Shown in pieces: positions 44,519 through 53,468 of a stretch of DNA of 64,000 nt (position 1 is its first letter; every line of letters begins with the position of its first letter). The translations under genes were made by a program, and so were the position numbers. Source of the DNA: Kibdelosporangium philippinense (GTDB lineage: Bacteria > Actinomycetota > Actinomycetes > Mycobacteriales > Pseudonocardiaceae). The notes under the pieces were generated by a model. It did no database searches. It was not told where the DNA came from and saw only the letters and a program-made list of their open reading frames with translations. Where the stretch lies: contig NZ_JAJVCN010000001.1 in assembly GCF_021390435.2 (NCBI RefSeq), positions 1,550,001 to 1,614,000 on the forward strand, in the 5' to 3' direction.

Positions 44519-45301
44519 ATGGGCGAGCCGATCACGGGCACAGCTGCGGGCGTGCCGTACACAGCATTGCCACCGTCCACCGAGACCAATGCCTTGGTGG
44601 TGTCGTGGCACATGATGGACGCGCCACGTACGAATGCCGCATTCGCAGCGGCGCTGCCGTTGAACGATGTTGCCGCGTGGCGTGTCCACTTCGGCCTGCC
44701 GTTCTGCGGTGCACGAATGGACAACGGCACGATGGACGCTGCACTGGAGCGCGCCAAGGCCGACTCGGTCCTGGGGTACTTCGCGCTGTTCATCCGCCTT
44801 GCGGTCGAGGAATTCCCCGCAGCCCTTGCCGATGTCCGGAAGCAACTGTCCATTGGAGACGGACTGCTCTTCGCGCTCGGCGGATCCCTCGGCGCTGCTA
44901 TTGCGCTGCAGAACCTGACCAAGGTTTCCTTTGCTGGCGCGGCCATCGTCAACGGGTTGATCCGGGTCCGCGCGGGCGTCTCCCTTGCCGAAGACATCTG
45001 GGGCACGCCTTACCAATGGACTGAAGAGTCCGCTGCGGCAGCCGATGAGCTCGACTTCATCGCCCGCGCGGCAGAACTTGCCGAAACCCCGTTGCTCGTG
45101 GTCAGCGGTGAGGAGGACCATCCGGTCTTGCGTGCCGACGCCGCACAGCTCGTCGAGAAACTCCCGAACGCCGAGCTCGCGACCATCCCAGGCCTCGCGC
45201 ACCCGCTCGCCGACGAGCCAGGAATGGAACCCGCGCCGCAGCTGCCCGTGGCCAAGAAGGTCGACGAGCGGCTCACCCAGTGGTTCGCTCAGTACGTCTG
45301 A
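44519..45301 (+). CDS. Alpha/beta hydrolase
   Basis: 260 residues. The nucleophile elbow is GGSLGAAIALQNL (GxSxG with its Ser) and a late LLVVSGEEDHPVL strand carries the likely acid Asp; the final His is probably in IPGLAHPLADEPGM. No signal peptide. It lies 20 bp after the ATP-grasp gene and may belong to the same operon, where it could release or trim the imported or made compound. It overlaps the convergent MFS gene by 29 bp. A GTG at 44510 is an alternative start. Confidence 0.75.
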   Translation: MGEPITGTAAGVPYTALPPSTETNALVVSWHMMDAPRTNAAFAAALPLNDVAAWRVHFGLPFCGARMDNGTMDAALERAKADSVLGYFALFIRLAVEEFPAALADVRKQLSIGDGLLFALGGSLGAAIALQNLTKVSFAGAAIVNGLIRVRAGVSLAEDIWGTPYQWTEESAAAADELDFIARAAELAETPLLVVSGEEDHPVLRADAAQLVEKLPNAELATIPGLAHPLADEPGMEPAPQLPVAKKVDERLTQWFAQYV

Positions 45302-46427
45302 CCAGCAGGAACACCGGAAGCAACGTGAGGATCCCGGCGACGGCGGCGACGAACGGGTAGCCGCCGTAACCGAACAGATAGCCGGATCCGATGCTGGCGA
45401 ACGCCGATGATCCCCAGATCACCGCGTCCACCGCGCCTTTGGCCCTGGTCTGCACCATGCTGCTGATCAGGCTGCTGCCGCCGACGAACATCAGGTTCCA
45501 GCCGTACCCAAGCAGGAACAGGGAAATCGGCAAACCGGCCGTGTGCGAGGTCGGCAGCGCGATCGCCAGCGCGGTGGCCGCGGTGAGCACCACGATCCCG
45601 CAGCCGATGGTGCCTCGGCCGCCGATCCGGTCGGCAAGCCGTCCGGTCAACGGCGACAGCGCGAACATCCCGAAGATGTGCGCGCTCAGGATCCAGCCGA
45701 CGACGTCAAGGCCGTGGCCGAGGTGGTGCAGCTGAGGAGGCGTCATCGTCATGACCGCGACCATGGTCAACTGAGCCGCCACCATGGCCGCCAAGGGAAA
45801 CCGAAGTTCCGCCCGCCGGAACACCGCCCAACCCTCGGGCTTCGTGGACTCCGTGACCTCGTCGGACGGCAGCATGAACGACACCAACGCGGCCAACGCA
45901 ACCGCCGCACCTGCGACGATGAGAGGTCCGGAAAGCCCGCCGAACCAATCCGCGGTCGGCGCGATCAGCAGGGGACCGGTCAACGCGCCGATCGTGCCCG
46001 CCCACACCACGGACGAGAGAGCGAACCCCTTGCGCTCGTCCGGATACATATCGGCCGCGAGGTACCGAGAGAGTTGAGCGGCCCCATTTCCGAGACCCAG
46101 CACGAGCAGACCCGCCAACAACGGGATCAACGAGCCCACGACAGCGCCGATCGACGCGGCGAGCGCGCCAGCCGTGGCGGACCCATATCCGACGAGCAGG
46201 GCAAACCGCCTGCCGTGCCGCGACGTCAACGCACCCGATAACAGCGCACCGAGCGCGGTACCGATCACGCCCGCCGCGCTGGGCAAACCGCTGGTGGACG
46301 GACCGCTCGCCTCCACGGCGATCAACGTGCCCGCCGTACTGGCGAGCACCTGCGCTGTGTTCATCAAAGCCACGGTGGCGAAAAGCGCGGACATCGACCG
46401 CCGACGAGTGCTGATCCGCAAGTCCAT
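45273..46427 (-). CDS. MFS transporter
   Basis: 384 residues with 11-12 helices. Between helices 2 and 3 the MFS motif appears as GALTSRHGRRFALLVGYG, and again SPLTGRLADRIGGRGTIG in the second half. A YLAADMYPDERKGFALSSVVWAG stretch follows helix 4-5. Its closest functional guess is a drug or metabolite exporter. Convergent to the metallophore-like operon, it might export its product, though separate transcription makes this only a suggestion. The ATG at 46427 is 8 bp after a TACCAT box. Confidence 0.8.
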   Translation of the reverse strand: MDLRISTRRRSMSALFATVALMNTAQVLASTAGTLIAVEASGPSTSGLPSAAGVIGTALGALLSGALTSRHGRRFALLVGYGSATAGALAASIGAVVGSLIPLLAGLLVLGLGNGAAQLSRYLAADMYPDERKGFALSSVVWAGTIGALTGPLLIAPTADWFGGLSGPLIVAGAAVALAALVSFMLPSDEVTESTKPEGWAVFRRAELRFPLAAMVAAQLTMVAVMTMTPPQLHHLGHGLDVVGWILSAHIFGMFALSPLTGRLADRIGGRGTIGCGIVVLTAATALAIALPTSHTAGLPISLFLLGYGWNLMFVGGSSLISSMVQTRAKGAVDAVIWGSSAFASIGSGYLFGYGGYPFVAAVAGILTLLPVFLLVRRTERTTG

Positions 46428-46603
46428 GGTCAACGATGGTATGCAGGCAGCGAGGCATTTCGAATGGCTACAGCACGGACTTCGCCGCTGCTGACCATGC
46501 TCGTGCAAGGTGGAGGTGGCCGGTGACCTTCCGAACGGAAAGAGAGCTCACGGCAGGCTGTCGTTCAAGAGCTTGGCCGCCGGGTAGATCCTTCTGCGCC
46601 TGC

Positions 46604-47006
46604 CTTGGCCGCAATGCCACTGACTTAATTTTAAGCATTCCAGCTGGTCGCAAGCGGCGCAGGGTCGACTGCCGGTGACGTTTAATGTCCACAATGGACG
46701 ATTGACCGTCACGTAAGTCCCACTTGCCCCACACGCCACTCTTGTTACCCAAGTTGGTGCCGTGAAGGTCACCTTCGCGGCATCCAACGCGCCAAAAGTT
46801 CCCCTCACGAACCGTCGCGGGCCTGAATGAAGGCCACTGTGGACAGTCCGCCGTGCGTCAGTGGCGCGGCCACACCCTGCTTGCAGGCCGGGCCACTCGC
46901 GTTCCGCACTTCCAGAGATCAACCTCGCGCCGCACGCCTGCAGGCCGCCTCTGAAGTGCAAGAACTCCCTTAAATTAATTTAAGTCAGTGGCATTGTTGC
47001 GCCAAG
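46604..47006. mobile_element. MITE-like element, non-autonomous
   Basis: A 403-bp segment ends in inverted repeats: CTTGGC...CAATGCCACTGACTTAA on the left and its complement on the right (46980-47006), with 17 bases CAATGCCACTGACTTAA identical. Adjacent AT-rich TTAATTTTAAG and TTAAATTAATTTAAG are also roughly mirrored. There is no transposase frame inside. The interior holds short family-typical intergenic repeats such as GAAGGTCACCTTCGCGGC. No clear target duplication is visible. Confidence 0.6.
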
Positions 47007-47054
47007 ACCGTGAAAGGGGTCGTATGTAGGTAGCGATTCGCTTGATGCGTTGCT

Positions 47055-48445
47055 GTGCGAGAGATGAAGGTTTTGTGGCCCTTCGGCGTCGTTCTTCGGG
47101 GAGTGATGTCAAACCACCTCATGGTGCCTTGGCTGAAGGCCGTGGTGCTGAGCGATGAGGAAAAGGCGCCCGTCTGAGGTGTCAGGTGGGGGGCAGGAAG
47201 GCGAACGTAAGTGAACTGACGACGAAGTGTCGTTACTGAGAAACTGGCATCAAAACCGGGGTGACCAATGCGACCCCGGGATGAGTCTGGCGGGTGTCCC
47301 GATTATTGGCCAGGCGGTGTCCGGTATATAGGCAGCGCGAGCCTGTTCTGCGGCTTTCGTATGGAACTTGGGAAGGCGGATTTCGATATCGACACACTCG
47401 TGTATCGGGTGGCGAGAGGGAGAGCGCTGAGCGACTGAAATCGTGAGGTGTTGAGTACTGTTGCGGAATCCGTTGGCGGACCGACTCGTAGTAGTGATGA
47501 AACCCCTGCAATGGGGGCGGAGCGAAGGGGTCGGCTCATCTATGGTTTGTTCGCGCGAGCAACCAGGACACTGTTCCTGGGAAAACGAAGAGTGAGCAAG
47601 TCAGGTCAGAAGAACAGGTCGTTTCAGATACCGAAGCAGCTTGTGTGGGAGGCGTATAAACGGGTCAAGGCGAACAAGGGCGCCGCTCGGATGGACCATG
47701 TGTCCCTAGAAGATTTCGAGTCTGATCTGCGGGGAACCTGCCGACGGTGGCGGACCGGATAGCGCAGACGGTGGTGGCTCTGCGGTTGGAACCATGGACG
47801 GAGTCGATCTTTCATCGTGACTCCTACACTGCTCGACCGAGTATCAGGCACGTCGTGTGCGTGATGCTCTCGCGGACAGATTGGAAAGCTTGGGTCTGCG
47901 GCTGCATCCCGAGAAGACCAAGATCGTGCTCTGTAAGGACGACAATCGGCGAGACTCGTTCGAGCATACGTCGTTCACGTTCTTGGGGTACGAGTTCCGT
48001 CCGCGCAGCGCGTAGAACAAGAACGGGCAACTGTTCACAACATTCTCGCCTGCGGTCAGCCCGGACGCGGTCAAAGCGATGAGTCGAAAGATACGGAGTT
48101 GGCGAATCCATCAACGCAGCAACGCGGACCTCGCGGACCTGGCCGAGTGGATCAACCCAATCGTGCGCGGGTGGATAAACTATTACGGCAGGTTCAACAA
48201 GTCGAGATTGCAACGTCTCCTGCAACGCATTAACACCTACATAGTGCGATGGGCACGCAACAAGTACAAACGACTGAGGAGCTTCAAGAAGGCCAAGAAG
48301 TGGTGGCGCGGACTCGTCGATCGAGAGCCCGGGCTATTCACTCACTGGTCACCGGGTTCTGAAGATCAGATGAGAAGAGCCGTGCAACGGGAGACTGTTA
48401 AGCGCGGTTCTGTGAGGGGCCAGGGGTGAGATTCCCCTGGCCTAC
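47055..48445 (+). mobile_element. Group II intron remnant
   Basis: The 3' part shows domain V at about 48378-48411 (AGCCGTGCAACGGGAGAC then GCGGTTC) followed by a domain VI hairpin (GGGGCCAGGGG / CCCCTGGCC) and a CTAC end at about 48445. The 5' end is less sure; GTGCGA at 47055 fits the consensus start. From there to 47591 no gene is seen, only folded RNA-like repeats such as CCCCTGCAATGGGGGCGG. The encoded maturase is heavily deleted (separate entry), so the intron cannot move on its own. Confidence 0.75.
47592..48429 (+). pseudogene. Group II intron reverse transcriptase/maturase, core deleted
   Basis: From a GTG at 47592 the protein starts like the common bacterial intron-encoded proteins (RSFQIPKQLVWEAYKRVKANKGAA). 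At about 47740 a deletion with frame change joins DLRGNL to PTVADRIAQTVVALRLEPW. Near 47829 a second deletion joins IFHRDSY directly to STEYQARRVRDALADRLESL, removing the polymerase palm with its YADD motif. A TAG at 48013-48015 interrupts the maturase part. The C-terminus (WINPIVRGWINYYGRFNKSRL to the end) is otherwise intact. Confidence 0.88.
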
Positions 48446-48686
48446 CCGGCTGCCTTGGCCGAGCGCGTCGGACGACTATCCGGAAGTCGTCGAGGTGCAC
48501 AAGCTCAGCGGCGACCACTGCTCAAGAGTGCGAGCCGCGTCCCTTGAGCACTTCGAAGGCCTGCTCGAACGGATCGGCACGCACGGCGAGATGCGGTCAT
48601 CGGTCGTGCTGTCCACGCAATACGACGGGCGCCCGGTCGCTGAATTCTTCCGTGCCTCATCCAGCCATGGTTGGCGAAGGTCATGA
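48446..48686 (+). pseudogene. Lrp/AsnC-family regulator, C-terminal fragment
   Basis: Directly after the intron's 3' end the frame reads YPEVVEVHKLSGDH, then LEHFEGLLERIGTHGEMRSSVVLST, the ligand-binding RAM domain of Lrp/AsnC regulators. The expected DYLLRV after GDH is reduced to CSRV, consistent with a loss of six bases. No helix-turn-helix half exists in front of the intron, so the N-terminal half is lost. It ends at 48686, overlapping the convergent UbiX-like gene. Confidence 0.7.
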
Positions 48687-49208
48687 CGAGGCCGAGTGAT
48701 CGGTGATCGGTGTGAACTGGTCGATGGCGCGCCGGACGGTGTGATCGACCATGTCGTCGGCATCCTCGGGCAGCATGACCTTGGCGCCCAATGACGTCAC
48801 ATCGCGCATCAGGCGGGCGTGCATCAGGCTCAGCGAAGTCTCACGCAACACCAGGACCAGCTTCCTGTGCTGCTCAAGGTGCATGGTCGCGGCGCGGGAG
48901 AGCAGGTTGTCCGCCTGTGGGTTGGCGATGGCCGAGAGGCTCTTCACCGAGCACGGCGCCACGATCATGCCGTCGCTGCGGAACTCCGGGTCGGCGATCG
49001 GCGCGTCGAGGTCGCTGATGTCGTATACCGCGGTCGCCAGGCTGTGGACGGCGTCAAGGGTGCGTTCTTTCTCGTGCTCGATGCTCGCGCGCGACCATCG
49101 GCTGACCACGAGGTGTGTCTCGATGCCCCCGGCTTGCCCGAGCAGCTCGAGCAGCCTGATTCCGTAGATCGAACCCGAGGTGCCGGACATCCCGACGACT
49201 AAACGCAT
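48681..49208 (-). CDS. ubiX: UbiX/Pad1-family flavin prenyltransferase
   Basis: 175 residues. FMN-binding GMSGTSGSIYGIRLLELLG, the IVAPCSVKSLSAIANPQADNLLSRAA block and KLVLVLRETSLSLMHARLM are family hallmarks. UbiX adds a prenyl group to FMN to make the cofactor of UbiD-type decarboxylases. No ubiD-like gene lies in the window, so the partner must be elsewhere. The start at the ATG at 49208 is family-like; a GTG five codons upstream is possible. Confidence 0.85.
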   Translation of the reverse strand: MRLVVGMSGTSGSIYGIRLLELLGQAGGIETHLVVSRWSRASIEHEKERTLDAVHSLATAVYDISDLDAPIADPEFRSDGMIVAPCSVKSLSAIANPQADNLLSRAATMHLEQHRKLVLVLRETSLSLMHARLMRDVTSLGAKVMLPEDADDMVDHTVRRAIDQFTPITDHSASS

Positions 49209-49264
49209 TCCGGAATCTTGCACCGCAGGTGGGCCCCCGGACCCGCTGGTGACTACTTCTCGCC

Positions 49265-49459
49265 TTAGCCGTTGTCCCGGTGTTGGTGCGCATCGATCCG
49301 CTCGTCGAGCTCGGCCAAGTCGTTGTGCAGGGCTGTCAGCTCGCGGGCGTGTCTATTCAGTTGCTTGGATTGCTGGTCGATGCGGGTCCGCAGGTTGTGC
49401 AACTCCTTGCCGGTCTGCGACTCAGGGACGGCGTTGGAGTCGTCGGTGTCGTCGGTCAT
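49265..49459 (-). CDS. Small charged coiled-coil protein
   Basis: 64 residues starting MTDDTDDSNAVPESQTGKEL, then a predicted coiled coil (LHNLRTRIDQQSKQLNRHAR, continuing to DERIDAHQHRD) with heptad spacing of Leu, Ile and Ala. GGGAGATATCTAT before the ATG gives a ribosome site. No family recognised. Cytoplasmic; function unknown. Confidence 0.6.
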   Translation of the reverse strand: MTDDTDDSNAVPESQTGKELHNLRTRIDQQSKQLNRHARELTALHNDLAELDERIDAHQHRDNG

Positions 49460-49578
49460 ATAGATATCTCCCAGCAGAACTGATCTTGTCCCCTCGCCAG
49501 GGCGTGGAGACCCCGCACGGATTCCCCGCGCGATCGAGGACTAAACGCATGGACTTCGCGTTCCTTGAACGTTAGGTT

Positions 49579-49616
49579 GGTCATACGCCTTGGGCGATCG
49601 TCCAAGGCGAATGACC
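49579..49616 (+). promoter_or_regulatory. 15-bp inverted repeat, likely TetR operator
   Basis: GGTCATACGCCTTGG and CCAAGGCGAATGACC flank an 8-base spacer, with one mismatch. It lies 14 bp before the TetR start and overlaps its ribosome site region. Confidence 0.65.
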
Positions 49617-49630
49617 AGGAGCGTGCGACG

Positions 49631-50164
49631 GTGTCGGTGATGGCTGAGCGTGGCCGGGACGTACGCCAGCGTCTGCTGGCCGCCGCGGTCGAATTGATCG
49701 CGCAAAAGGGCTGGTCAGCGGTGAGTACGCGGATCCTCGCCGAGCGAGCGGGGGTGGCGCCGGGGGTGGTGCACTACCACTTCTCGTCGCTGCAGGCGTT
49801 ACTCACCGAAGCGGCCGTCGGAGCCATGCGGGCGGCCGTCGCAGGCCTGGAACCGGCCGAAGATCTGGTCGCAGGGCTGATCGATCCCCTCGAAAACTTC
49901 ACCGGGGACGACCCGGTGTCGCTGGTGTTCGTCGAGACATATCTGGCCGCGACTCGCGATGCGGAACTTCGCGAGGCGATCGGCGCGCTGGTCATAGAGT
50001 TCCAGCAGAAGCTCGCCGGGTGGCTGGCCGAACGCGCGGTCGACCAACCGCAAGAAACCGCGACCGTGCTCGTGGCGGCGATCGACGGCCTGATGCTGCA
50101 CCGCGCGTTGAACCCATCGGCGAAGGCTGATCTTCGGCCGGTGTTACGGAGGTTGCTCGGATGA
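49631..50164 (+). CDS. TetR/AcrR-family regulator
   Basis: 177 residues from a GTG at 49631 (AGGAG upstream). The helix-turn-helix is RLLAAAVELIAQKGWSAVST followed by RILAERAGVAPGVVHYHFSS. The ligand domain is short. The adjacent 15-bp inverted repeat suggests autoregulation. It overlaps the flavin monooxygenase start by four bases, so the two are co-expressed, and a substrate of the monooxygenase is the natural guess for the inducer. Confidence 0.9.
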   Translation: MSVMAERGRDVRQRLLAAAVELIAQKGWSAVSTRILAERAGVAPGVVHYHFSSLQALLTEAAVGAMRAAVAGLEPAEDLVAGLIDPLENFTGDDPVSLVFVETYLAATRDAELREAIGALVIEFQQKLAGWLAERAVDQPQETATVLVAAIDGLMLHRALNPSAKADLRPVLRRLLG

Positions 50165-51315
50165 GGATCGTGATCTGCGGGGCAGGCATCGCTGGGCTGA
50201 CCCTTGCGAACCAATTGGCGGCCAACCACGACGTGACGATCGTGGAGAAGGCCCCGGGACCGCGGCCACACGGCTACATGATCGACTTCTTCGGTCCTGG
50301 TTACGACGTCGCCGAGAAAATGGACCTGCTGCCTGCCCTGCGGAAAACCGGCTATCAGGTCAGCGAGGCCGCCTACGTCGACGAAAATGGTCGCCGCAGG
50401 GCAGGCCTGCCGTTCGACGTCTTCGCCAAAGCCGTGGACGGCAAGCTGGTCAGTATCATGCGGCCGGACCTGGAGACCGTTCTGCGTGAACGCCTGTCAG
50501 TAGACCTGCGTTTCGGCACGACCGTGAGCCACATCAACAACGCCTCGGACAACGTGACGGTCACGTTGTCGGACGGAACCGCGATTGTCGCGGACCCGCT
50601 GGTCGGGGCAGACGGCATCCACTCCACGGTGCGCACGTTGACCTTCGGCAACGACGACTACCTGCGCTACCTCGGGTTCCACACGGCCGCCTATGTCTTC
50701 GACAACCCTGCGGTGCACGTCCAAGTAGGCGACAGGTTCTGCCTGACAGACACCGTCGGCAAGCAGTTCGGCTTCTACGCACTGCGCGACGGCCGAGTCG
50801 CCGCGTTCGCCGTGCACCGGACCGAGGATCCGACACTGCCCAAGGACCCATCGGCCGCGGTACGCAGCGTCTACGCAGATCTTGGCTGGGTTGTCCCGCA
50901 GGCGCTTGAGGCCTGCCCGGACGCGAAAAACGTTTACTACGACCAAGTCGCGCAGACCGTAATGCCTGAATGGAGCCGTGGCCGGGTTGTGCTGATCGGC
51001 GACGCGTGCCATGCGGTGTCGTTGCTCGCAGGGCAGGGCGCGTCCCTGGGCATGGCAGGGGCGTTCATCCTCGCCGTCCAACTCGACAAAACGCCCCTGC
51101 CGGAAGCGTTGACCAGCTACGAGAAGCTCTGGCGCCCGGTGGTGGAAGAGAAACAACAGGTTGCCCGCAACGGCGCCCGCCGGTTCCTGCCCGCCTCGGA
51201 GAACCACCTGCGTATCCGCCGGGCAGCGATGCGCCTGGCCCGGGTCCCGGGCTTCAGCCGCTACCTCGCGGGCACGATCGCGGGCAAAACCACCGCGGTG
51301 ATCAACCAGCTCTAG
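50161..51315 (+). CDS. FAD-dependent monooxygenase (PHBH/TetX-like)
   Basis: 384 residues. FAD-binding GAGIAGLTLANQLA at residues 7-20, the DG-type motif LVGADGIHSTVRT, and GD motif VLIGDACHAVSLLAGQGASLGMAGA are all present. No C-terminal thioredoxin domain. Such enzymes hydroxylate aromatic or polyketide substrates, and relatives inactivate tetracyclines or rifamycins. Coupled with the TetR gene. Its end overlaps the convergent response-regulator gene by 14 bp. Confidence 0.88.
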   Translation: MRIVICGAGIAGLTLANQLAANHDVTIVEKAPGPRPHGYMIDFFGPGYDVAEKMDLLPALRKTGYQVSEAAYVDENGRRRAGLPFDVFAKAVDGKLVSIMRPDLETVLRERLSVDLRFGTTVSHINNASDNVTVTLSDGTAIVADPLVGADGIHSTVRTLTFGNDDYLRYLGFHTAAYVFDNPAVHVQVGDRFCLTDTVGKQFGFYALRDGRVAAFAVHRTEDPTLPKDPSAAVRSVYADLGWVVPQALEACPDAKNVYYDQVAQTVMPEWSRGRVVLIGDACHAVSLLAGQGASLGMAGAFILAVQLDKTPLPEALTSYEKLWRPVVEEKQQVARNGARRFLPASENHLRIRRAAMRLARVPGFSRYLAGTIAGKTTAVINQL

Positions 51316-51943
51316 AACACAAACCGGCCTCGTAAGCCATCAGTCCAGCCTGAGTCCGGTTGGTACACCGTAACTTCACCAAGATCTGCGAGATGTAGTT
51401 CTTCACGGTCCCCTCGCTCAGGTGCACACGCGAAGCAATCTGGGCATTGGACAACCCATCGCCGAGGCAAGCAAGGATCTCGGTCTCGCGGGCGGTCAAC
51501 TCATCGAGCACAGTGGACGATCGACGCTCGACGGTGTTCGCGATCAGCTTGTGCGACACGGCAGGCGACAGCACGGTGTGCCCGTTGGCGGCGACCCTGA
51601 CCAGGTCGATGAGATCCTTCGGTGGCGTCGACTTCAGTAAGTACCCGGCGGCTCCGTTGCGCATCGCCCGCAGGATGTAGTGATCGCCGTCGAACGTCGT
51701 CAACGCCACCACGGCCGGGCGCTGCTTGAGCTCATTGATCTTCTGGATCGCGGTGAGCCCGTCCACGCCAGGCATGTGCAAGTCCATCAGCACAACGGAA
51801 GGAGCGTGCCGCAACACCGCCTCGATAGCTTCGGCGCCGTCGTAAGCCTCGCCGACAACCTCCAGATCCTCAGCTGTGCCAAGGATTGTGCGCACGTGGG
51901 CACAGACCATCGGATCGTCGTCGACCATGAGAACTCGGATCAT
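51302..51943 (-). CDS. NarL/LuxR-family response regulator
   Basis: 213 residues. Receiver with acidic DDD near residue 8, phospho-acceptor Asp54 in VLMDLHMPGVDG and TTFDGDHYILRAMRNGAAGYLLKS; LuxR helix-turn-helix LTARETEILACLGDGLSNAQ followed by SEGTVKNYISQILVKL. Start overlaps the kinase stop by four bases. Confidence 0.94.
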   Translation of the reverse strand: MIRVLMVDDDPMVCAHVRTILGTAEDLEVVGEAYDGAEAIEAVLRHAPSVVLMDLHMPGVDGLTAIQKINELKQRPAVVALTTFDGDHYILRAMRNGAAGYLLKSTPPKDLIDLVRVAANGHTVLSPAVSHKLIANTVERRSSTVLDELTARETEILACLGDGLSNAQIASRVHLSEGTVKNYISQILVKLRCTNRTQAGLMAYEAGLCSRAG

Positions 51944-53061
51944 GAGGTTGGCTCCGTCAAGGTCGCCGAAACGTGGAAACCGCCTTCGGTCGACGGGCCC
52001 GCGTCCAAGGTGCCGCCGATCATGCCAACCCGCTCGCGCAGGTTGTTCAACCCCGAGCCGGACCCGGCCATCGCGAGACCTGGCCCGACCGGAGCGGAGT
52101 TACGCACGGAAACCTTTGTGTCAGTACGGCTGTAGGTCACGTGCACGCGAACGTTGGCGCCAGGCGCATGTTTGCGGACGTTGGTCAACGCCTCCTGCAC
52201 AATCCGGTGCGCGGTCCGGCGTACCACCGCAGAGGCCTGCCCGACGGCGCCCTCCTCATGCAGTTCCACCGGTACGCCAACGGACTCAGACTCGGAGACC
52301 AAAGTGGACAGCTCGGGTACCGGCGCCTGGCTCATCTTGCCGGTTCCAGAGCCTCCTTGTTCCCGCAGGATCGCCACGACCTCACGCAGCTCTTCCAAAG
52401 CCTGGCAACCGTTCGCACGCAATTCCTCAGCCGCACGACGGGTTTCCGCGTCACGCGCGGTCATCTCCAACCCGCCCGCCTGCAGGACCATCAAGCTCAC
52501 CCGATGCGTCACGACATCGTGCATCTCGGCGGCCAGTTTGGCCCGCTCGTCGGCTCTGGCTGAGGCCAGCAGCACCTTGTACATGCGGTCACGGGCCGCG
52601 ATGGACATTCCGATGACCGCGGGCACGATGACCAGGAGCAGAGATGTGGCGATCCGGGCTCCATTCAGATCCCAAGGCCGCAGCGCCAGGATGAACAGCA
52701 GCCCGGTCGGTATCCACACGGCCGTCTGGCTGCGGTAATGCGTCATCGCACCGCATACCGCGAACGGCGTGACAGCCTGCGGGATCCACAATGTGCCCTG
52801 GTCACGGGCCAGGTCGATGATCGTTCCCGGCGCGATCGTCTCGGCGAGCGTCATCCCGACCGCGGTCGCCGCGGTGAACCAGATGACCGCGAGCGGGGCG
52901 ATCCTGCGGCAGATCAGCGGCCCGACGGCCATCACCTGGATGGCGATCCCGATCCCGGTGTACGCGAGGTTCTCCACCGGGCCGACGATCGACACGATCA
53001 ACAACGCCACTGCCCCGGCGATGCTCATGGCGTCGAACACCCGGTCACGCGTGATGGTCAC
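51940..53061 (-). CDS. NarL-type (HisKA_3) sensor histidine kinase
   Basis: 373 residues from a GTG at 53061. About five membrane helices fill residues 10-155, then a dimerisation helix with His181 in AAEMHDVVTHRVSLM and an ATPase domain (EALTNVRKHAPGANVRV, GSGSGLNNLRERVGMIGG). TAACGT lies seven bases before the GTG, suggesting a leaderless mRNA. Relatives of the DesK type sense membrane state or antibiotics. Confidence 0.9.
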   Translation of the reverse strand: MTITRDRVFDAMSIAGAVALLIVSIVGPVENLAYTGIGIAIQVMAVGPLICRRIAPLAVIWFTAATAVGMTLAETIAPGTIIDLARDQGTLWIPQAVTPFAVCGAMTHYRSQTAVWIPTGLLFILALRPWDLNGARIATSLLLVIVPAVIGMSIAARDRMYKVLLASARADERAKLAAEMHDVVTHRVSLMVLQAGGLEMTARDAETRRAAEELRANGCQALEELREVVAILREQGGSGTGKMSQAPVPELSTLVSESESVGVPVELHEEGAVGQASAVVRRTAHRIVQEALTNVRKHAPGANVRVHVTYSRTDTKVSVRNSAPVGPGLAMAGSGSGLNNLRERVGMIGGTLDAGPSTEGGFHVSATLTEPTS

Positions 53062-53105
53062 GTGCCCAACGTTATTCGGAGTGGCACCCCACGTGGTGGA
53101 AGTCC

Positions 53106-53138
53106 TGACGAAAGTCACCCGGTTCATGACCTTCGTCA
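53106..53138. promoter_or_regulatory. Two TGAC-N4-GTCA sites between kinase and MMPL genes
   Basis: TGACGAAAGTCA at 53106-53117 and TGACCTTCGTCA at 53127-53138 are spaced 21 bp start to start, two helical turns. Such sites are typical for DesR/NarL-type regulators. Position suggests control of both the kinase operon and the divergent MMPL gene. Confidence 0.6.
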
Positions 53139-53223
53139 GTGCCGTTGGTGAGGTTGCGGACTGCCGACATGACCTGGTCACTCGCTGTGCTTGTGAGGCC
53201 ATTGGGAAGAAGGGGGCCTCATT

Positions 53224-53468
53224 GTGAATGCCTTGGCACGCTGGTGCGTGCGGCGCCGGTTTCTGGTCATCGGGCTATGGCTGGCCGCACTGCTCGGCCT
53301 CGGCGCGGCGCAGTCGTCGACCGGGACCGCGTACAACGACAACTTCACCATCCCGGGATCCGAGTCGACCACGGCATTCGCCCTGCTCGAACAGGCATGC
53401 TCGTGCCCGCGTTGATGCACATGTTCGGCCGAGCGAACTGGTGGATGCCACGATGGCGCGAGGTCTGA
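53224..53468 (+). pseudogene. MMPL-family transporter with its middle deleted
   Basis: From a GTG at 53224 (GGGGG upstream) the first 58 residues are a good MMPL N-terminus: NALARWCVRRRFLVIGLWLAA then PGSESTTAFALLEQA. At about 53395 the frame shifts and the sequence continues as LVPALMHMFGRANWWMPRW, the typical end of MMPL proteins. The expected roughly 600 residues in between are missing. A single large internal deletion explains this. Confidence 0.82.

Noticed and set aside
46528..46539. TTCCGAACGGAA as an operator
   Set aside because: Only five-base arms and no gene starts close to it in a suitable direction.
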